Below, in pieces: positions 60,850 to 64,000 of a DNA stretch of 64,000 nucleotides. The stretch is from positions 1-64,000 of the forward strand of contig JACRIR010000209.1 of the NCBI GenBank assembly GCA_016215705.1, written 5' to 3'. Source of the DNA: Candidatus Poribacteria bacterium. GTDB lineage: Bacteria; Abyssobacteria; SURF-5. The position numbers were made by a program, and so were the translations under genes. The notes beneath the pieces were generated by a model. The model did no database searches. It was given only the letters and a program-made list of their open reading frames with translations, and was not told the DNA's origin. The first letter of the stretch is position 1. Each line of letters begins with the position of its first letter.

Positions 60850-62238
60850 ATGCGTAAAATCCCCCGTTTCAAGATATTCCTTCTTCTCGCGCTGTCTGCA
60901 ACCCTCCTGCAATGTGCTGACAGGCCACAAGTTTCAGTCAAGAACGAGATGAATGTTCTCCTTATTACAATCGATACTCTTCGCGCCGACCATCTCGGCT
61001 GCTACGGCTACACTCAGCACGTTTCGCCCTCTATTGACGCCTTGGCCCATAGGGGAGTTCTATTCAGCAACTGCATAAGCCAATGCCCCATGACCCCTAC
61101 GTCGCACGCTTCCATACTCACTGGTCAGGATCCCTACCGTCACGGCGTGCGTGAGTTCCTCAGCAAAAGACTCAAGCGAGATACTCCCACTCTGGCGACC
61201 CTTCTGAAGAATGCCGGCTATCAAACCGCTGCCTTCGTCAGCGCATACTCTCTTGAGAAACAAAAATATGGGCTGGACAACGGGTTCGATGTTTATGACC
61301 AGAGTTTCTGCGAGGAGCAAGACGCCGAACACTTCGACCAGGAAAAACAAAGGGTTAATTCTCAGCGCCAACAGAACCCGGTGCAGAGAAGGGCCGACCT
61401 GACCGCGTCTCTTGCCGTGGACTGGTTGCGCCGGATTGACAAGCGCCCGTTCTTCCTGTGGGTCCACTACTTTGATCCTCATGAGACTGTCCTCGTGCCT
61501 CCAATCATTCCCGGTCTCTTCGAGTATTCGGTCAAGGGCCCACTGACTCCTGTTCATCTGCAAATGTATGATGTCGAGATAAGGTTCGTGGACTTGATAC
61601 TTAATACTTTGACCAGCGAGCTCTTCAAAATGGGATTGGGACAAAACACCTTGATTGTTCTGACTTCCGACCACGGGCAGGGGCTTGACAACCACAACTA
61701 CGAGTACCATACTCGCGCTCTCTACCAGGAACAAATCCATATTCCCTTGATCCTTGCCGGCAAACCGATACCCGTCGGCGTGAAAGTGGATGCTCTCGCC
61801 AGGTCGACGGACATCCTTCCCACCGTGCTTGATATCCTCGGCTATCCGGATGATAAGATTCCCCTCAACTTTGACGGCAGGAGCCTGCGAACTTTCTGGG
61901 AAAACACAGGTCGCGAAAAACCCGCTGAAGTCACGGCATACAGCGAAACTTTGTATTCAAAACTCAGAAGCGGCGGCTCGCCTATGTATTCGATGATTGA
62001 CGGCGACATGAAGCTGATCTATCACGCCGAAGCGCAATATAAGAACGAAATGTATGACCTCGCCCGCGATCCGCTCGAGATGAACAACATATTCACTCAG
62101 CAGCCGAAGCATGCGAAAAAACTGATCGGAGAAATCAATTCTCTGCTGAAAGGAACCACGATTTCCACTCAACGGGCAAAAGCCGGGCAGGACAAGGATT
62201 GGGAGAACAAGCTGAAATCTCTCGGATATATGAACTAG
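60850..62238 (+). CDS. Sulfatase-like lipoprotein of the alkaline-phosphatase superfamily
   Basis: The 462-residue protein starts with a lipoprotein signal (LSATLLQC, Cys22). The N-terminal part has the metal motif ITIDTLRADHLGCYGY (Asp42) and the active-site helix MTPTSHASILTGQDPYRHGV. Where sulfatases have Cys or Ser (modified to formylglycine) and Arg, this protein has Thr82 and His86; so it should act with a threonine nucleophile, like phosphoethanolamine transferases, or be inactive. The second metal site is seen as TSDHGQGLDNH. Start ATG 60850 gives a clean signal peptide; 60691 is too early. Its last bases overlap the convergent GT-C gene by four. Confidence 0.8.
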   Translation: MRKIPRFKIFLLLALSATLLQCADRPQVSVKNEMNVLLITIDTLRADHLGCYGYTQHVSPSIDALAHRGVLFSNCISQCPMTPTSHASILTGQDPYRHGVREFLSKRLKRDTPTLATLLKNAGYQTAAFVSAYSLEKQKYGLDNGFDVYDQSFCEEQDAEHFDQEKQRVNSQRQQNPVQRRADLTASLAVDWLRRIDKRPFFLWVHYFDPHETVLVPPIIPGLFEYSVKGPLTPVHLQMYDVEIRFVDLILNTLTSELFKMGLGQNTLIVLTSDHGQGLDNHNYEYHTRALYQEQIHIPLILAGKPIPVGVKVDALARSTDILPTVLDILGYPDDKIPLNFDGRSLRTFWENTGREKPAEVTAYSETLYSKLRSGGSPMYSMIDGDMKLIYHAEAQYKNEMYDLARDPLEMNNIFTQQPKHAKKLIGEINSLLKGTTISTQRAKAGQDKDWENKLKSLGYMN

Positions 62239-63998
62239 TGTAAGGAGTATAAGTTCTCTAGCGCCTCTTTCAGCGCTTCCGGCCGACGCGGCGATACTTC
62301 GCCGCCCTCATAAACGAGAAACGGGGAACCAACATATCTCTCCCAATCCCTCTGATATCGACTGTCCTTCCCGACTATCCCAAGTTGCTTCACCCTCCGC
62401 CAGCGCTCGGCGCAAACCTGATCCTGCAACGAGCGCTCCGGAAAGTAAATATGCCCGCCCAGTGCGCCAATCTTGAAGTATGCTGATTTCCCATAGGACA
62501 GCGCCCCATAGGGTATCATCTCGACGGTTACGATTCGGACGGCGTCGAGCGACTCGTCGCCATAGAACAGGCGCAGAGCGTACTTGAGATTGTCAAACCT
62601 GAAAACGAGCGCACCCTCAACGGAATCGGGAACATTAAGGAAGAAAAACGTCGTTCCGGATCCCGGGGCCGGGTAGATTTGCGTCGTCTGCTCAACGACG
62701 TCACCCGCAATGTCGGAAGCATGCTTCCATATGGTCTGTCTTTGTTTGAGATAATAGCAGCTTGTGCCGGCAAAAGCGATCGCTAGGACGCATCCGAGAA
62801 CAATTGAATATCTCCTCGATCTCGGGGCCGCCGACTCAGAAAGCCCGAACAAAGCGACCGAAATCAATATCGCCGCCGCACTCGATCCTAGAACCATGTG
62901 TCTCTCCGATGGCACCAGTCCCAGGCAGAGGACCGGCGCGGCGCTCACCATAATCCACCATAAAAGGAACGTTGCCCTGAATCTCTTCAGGATCAACGGA
63001 ACGACTACAACTGCCAGGATGGTGACTCCTCCGACTACCGGAAAAACCACTCCATTTCCTGCAAGCCTGTCGAACCAGTTTAGCGCTAAAGCCCAGTCGA
63101 TTGGGGACAGGGTCATAATGAGTGAGTACCACAATCCGACTATCAGAATTCTCCAGTCGAAGGCGGTCAGCGCGGGCGGCAAGTGTACCTGCCGCATTAC
63201 CACGTGTCGGACGGCCACAAAAAGGACGCCAAGCGCAATAAATGGCAGACAGCTTGTCGCGCTTCTCATTATTGCGTTTAGCAAGCGGGAATACACGTCC
63301 GCTGTCGTCGGACCAGGACTCTCGCTCTGGCAGGGATGACCTCGATGTTCTCGAATGACTTGTGTATTCCCTCCGGCTATTGCCCCATCTCTGACAGGGT
63401 TGCTCGCTCCCAGGAGCATGTCATAGATAAAGACAATTATCGGGAGAGAAATAGCTGATTCCTTTGTCAGCAACGCGCATGCGAATAAGACCAGTGAGCA
63501 CGCATATGAGGGCGTAGAACGATCCTGCCGCCATCGAATGAAACATATGAGCGATGCCAACGTGAGAATATTTTCAACAGCCCCATTAATGCTCGATATC
63601 CAGAAAATAGCTTCGGCGTGCACGCTCGAGGTCAGGAATATGACTGCCGAGACGAGGCCCAACAGCCATCTGCCCGTGATACGCAATCCCAAAACGTAAA
63701 CCTCAAAACACAGAACAGCAAAACAAATGAGGCTCATCATGTGGTAGCCACCCGACCACAAATGAAACACTCTTCCTAATAACTCGAAGAAGACTTTGAT
63801 TCCTGGCCGATAGTAGAGGCCCCACGACGGCCTCAGAAATTCCGAAAGCCCTTCCCGCCAGCCGACACTTTCTTGATGGAGCGCATGATAGATCACGTTG
63901 TAATCATCGGAATTGAACCCATGCTTTATCGTCCCACCTAAAAGAATGAAGACTAAAGTGAAAAGCAGGAAAAGGAAGACGGCTTTTTTCAGTCCCAC
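62235..63998 (-). CDS. GT-C-like multi-pass membrane protein (start uncertain, window edge)
   Basis: The 587-residue frame begins with GTG at 63998, two bases from the window end, so the true start may lie outside. The first helix is followed by FNSDDYNVIYHALHQE (acidic pair of GT-C first loops), YRPGIKVFFELLG and about 11 helices, then a soluble tail without TPRs. The layout is close to TMTC and DUF2723 proteins. Residues near 205-235 (NTQVIREHRGHPCQSESPG) are encoded by a short insertion bounded by GGGAATACAC/GTGTATTCCC at 63287 and 63362. Confidence 0.72.
   Translation of the reverse strand: MGLKKAVFLFLLFTLVFILLGGTIKHGFNSDDYNVIYHALHQESVGWREGLSEFLRPSWGLYYRPGIKVFFELLGRVFHLWSGGYHMMSLICFAVLCFEVYVLGLRITGRWLLGLVSAVIFLTSSVHAEAIFWISSINGAVENILTLASLICFIRWRQDRSTPSYACSLVLFACALLTKESAISLPIIVFIYDMLLGASNPVRDGAIAGGNTQVIREHRGHPCQSESPGPTTADVYSRLLNAIMRSATSCLPFIALGVLFVAVRHVVMRQVHLPPALTAFDWRILIVGLWYSLIMTLSPIDWALALNWFDRLAGNGVVFPVVGGVTILAVVVVPLILKRFRATFLLWWIMVSAAPVLCLGLVPSERHMVLGSSAAAILISVALFGLSESAAPRSRRYSIVLGCVLAIAFAGTSCYYLKQRQTIWKHASDIAGDVVEQTTQIYPAPGSGTTFFFLNVPDSVEGALVFRFDNLKYALRLFYGDESLDAVRIVTVEMIPYGALSYGKSAYFKIGALGGHIYFPERSLQDQVCAERWRRVKQLGIVGKDSRYQRDWERYVGSPFLVYEGGEVSPRRPEALKEALENLYSLH
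63287..63371. repeat. Repeat-like insertion inside the last GT-C gene
   Basis: GGGAATACAC (63287-63296) and GTGTATTCCC (63362-63371) are perfect 10-bp inverted ends of an 85-base stretch that encodes a hydrophilic loop. The inside word TTCTCGAATGAC resembles dispersed repeats. Confidence 0.5.
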
Positions 63999-64000
63999 GC

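Overview
The window comes from a Gram-negative (diderm) bacterium, most likely an uncultivated lineage. Visible support is two lipoprotein-type signal peptides, an outer-membrane beta-barrel export protein, two type IV pilin-like genes, a Tat translocase operon and a Wzx-type surface-polysaccharide cluster. It contains no rRNA gene and no marker that names a phylum from the sequence alone. Codon use is fairly even throughout. The chromosome is heavily seeded with several families of small palindromic or tandem repeats, some of them lying in frame inside genes.

Layout. 1-7.9 kb: the tail of one gene, a DUF2723/TPR membrane glycosyltransferase, two tandem type IV pilin-like genes each preceded by a good sigma-54 promoter match, and a GT2 synthase overlapping a TPR/beta-barrel porin (PgaC/PgaA-like). 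8-16.7 kb: penicillin-acylase-family lipoprotein, an unknown protein, a TIM-barrel plus Gfo/Idh/MocA pair, a MaoC hydratase, a 47-residue cysteine-rich protein, a cupin, and an acyl-CoA dehydrogenase with a TetR regulator. 17-22 kb: four tRNA genes (Gly, Arg, Lys, Leu), then tig-clpP-clpX and engB. 22-29 kb: a DUF362 protein, a GT39-type membrane protein carrying two in-frame repeat arrays, a GIY-YIG gene bounded by perfect 30-bp inverted repeats, an archaeal-type pair of early shikimate-like enzymes (dehydroquinate synthase II and ADH synthase), and a GH32/43-like beta-propeller protein. 29-36 kb: PAS histidine kinase, CheR-PAS, CheB, and tatA-tatC-tatB behind a promoter-plus-terminator leader. 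36-64 kb: methyltransferases, two YfhO-like and several GT-C membrane proteins, then a polysaccharide locus (wecC-type dehydrogenase, GT2, four GT4 enzymes, Wzx flippase, methyltransferases, TMTC-like TPR protein), an AAC(3)-fold acetyltransferase, an alpha/alpha-toroid protein, an alkaline-phosphatase-superfamily sulfatase-like lipoprotein and a final GT-C protein cut by the window end.

How it works together. Much of the window serves the cell surface: pili with a neighbouring putative O-glycosyltransferase, an exported homopolymer system, a Wzx-dependent heteropolymer locus, and at least seven multi-pass GT-C or YfhO proteins. The housekeeping core is tRNA-tig-clpPX-engB and tat.

The most unusual signals are (1) a dispersed hairpin family, five intact copies plus one decayed copy inside a gene, whose inner and outer stems vary but stay complementary; (2) the GIY-YIG mini-element with perfect terminal inverted repeats, adjoining tandem fragments of its own ends; (3) repeat arrays with 30-bp and 27-bp periods accommodated in frame in one glycosyltransferase gene; and (4) the archaeal-type aromatic-precursor gene pair. 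All functional statements rest on reading the sequence and on recall of protein families; no database search was run.
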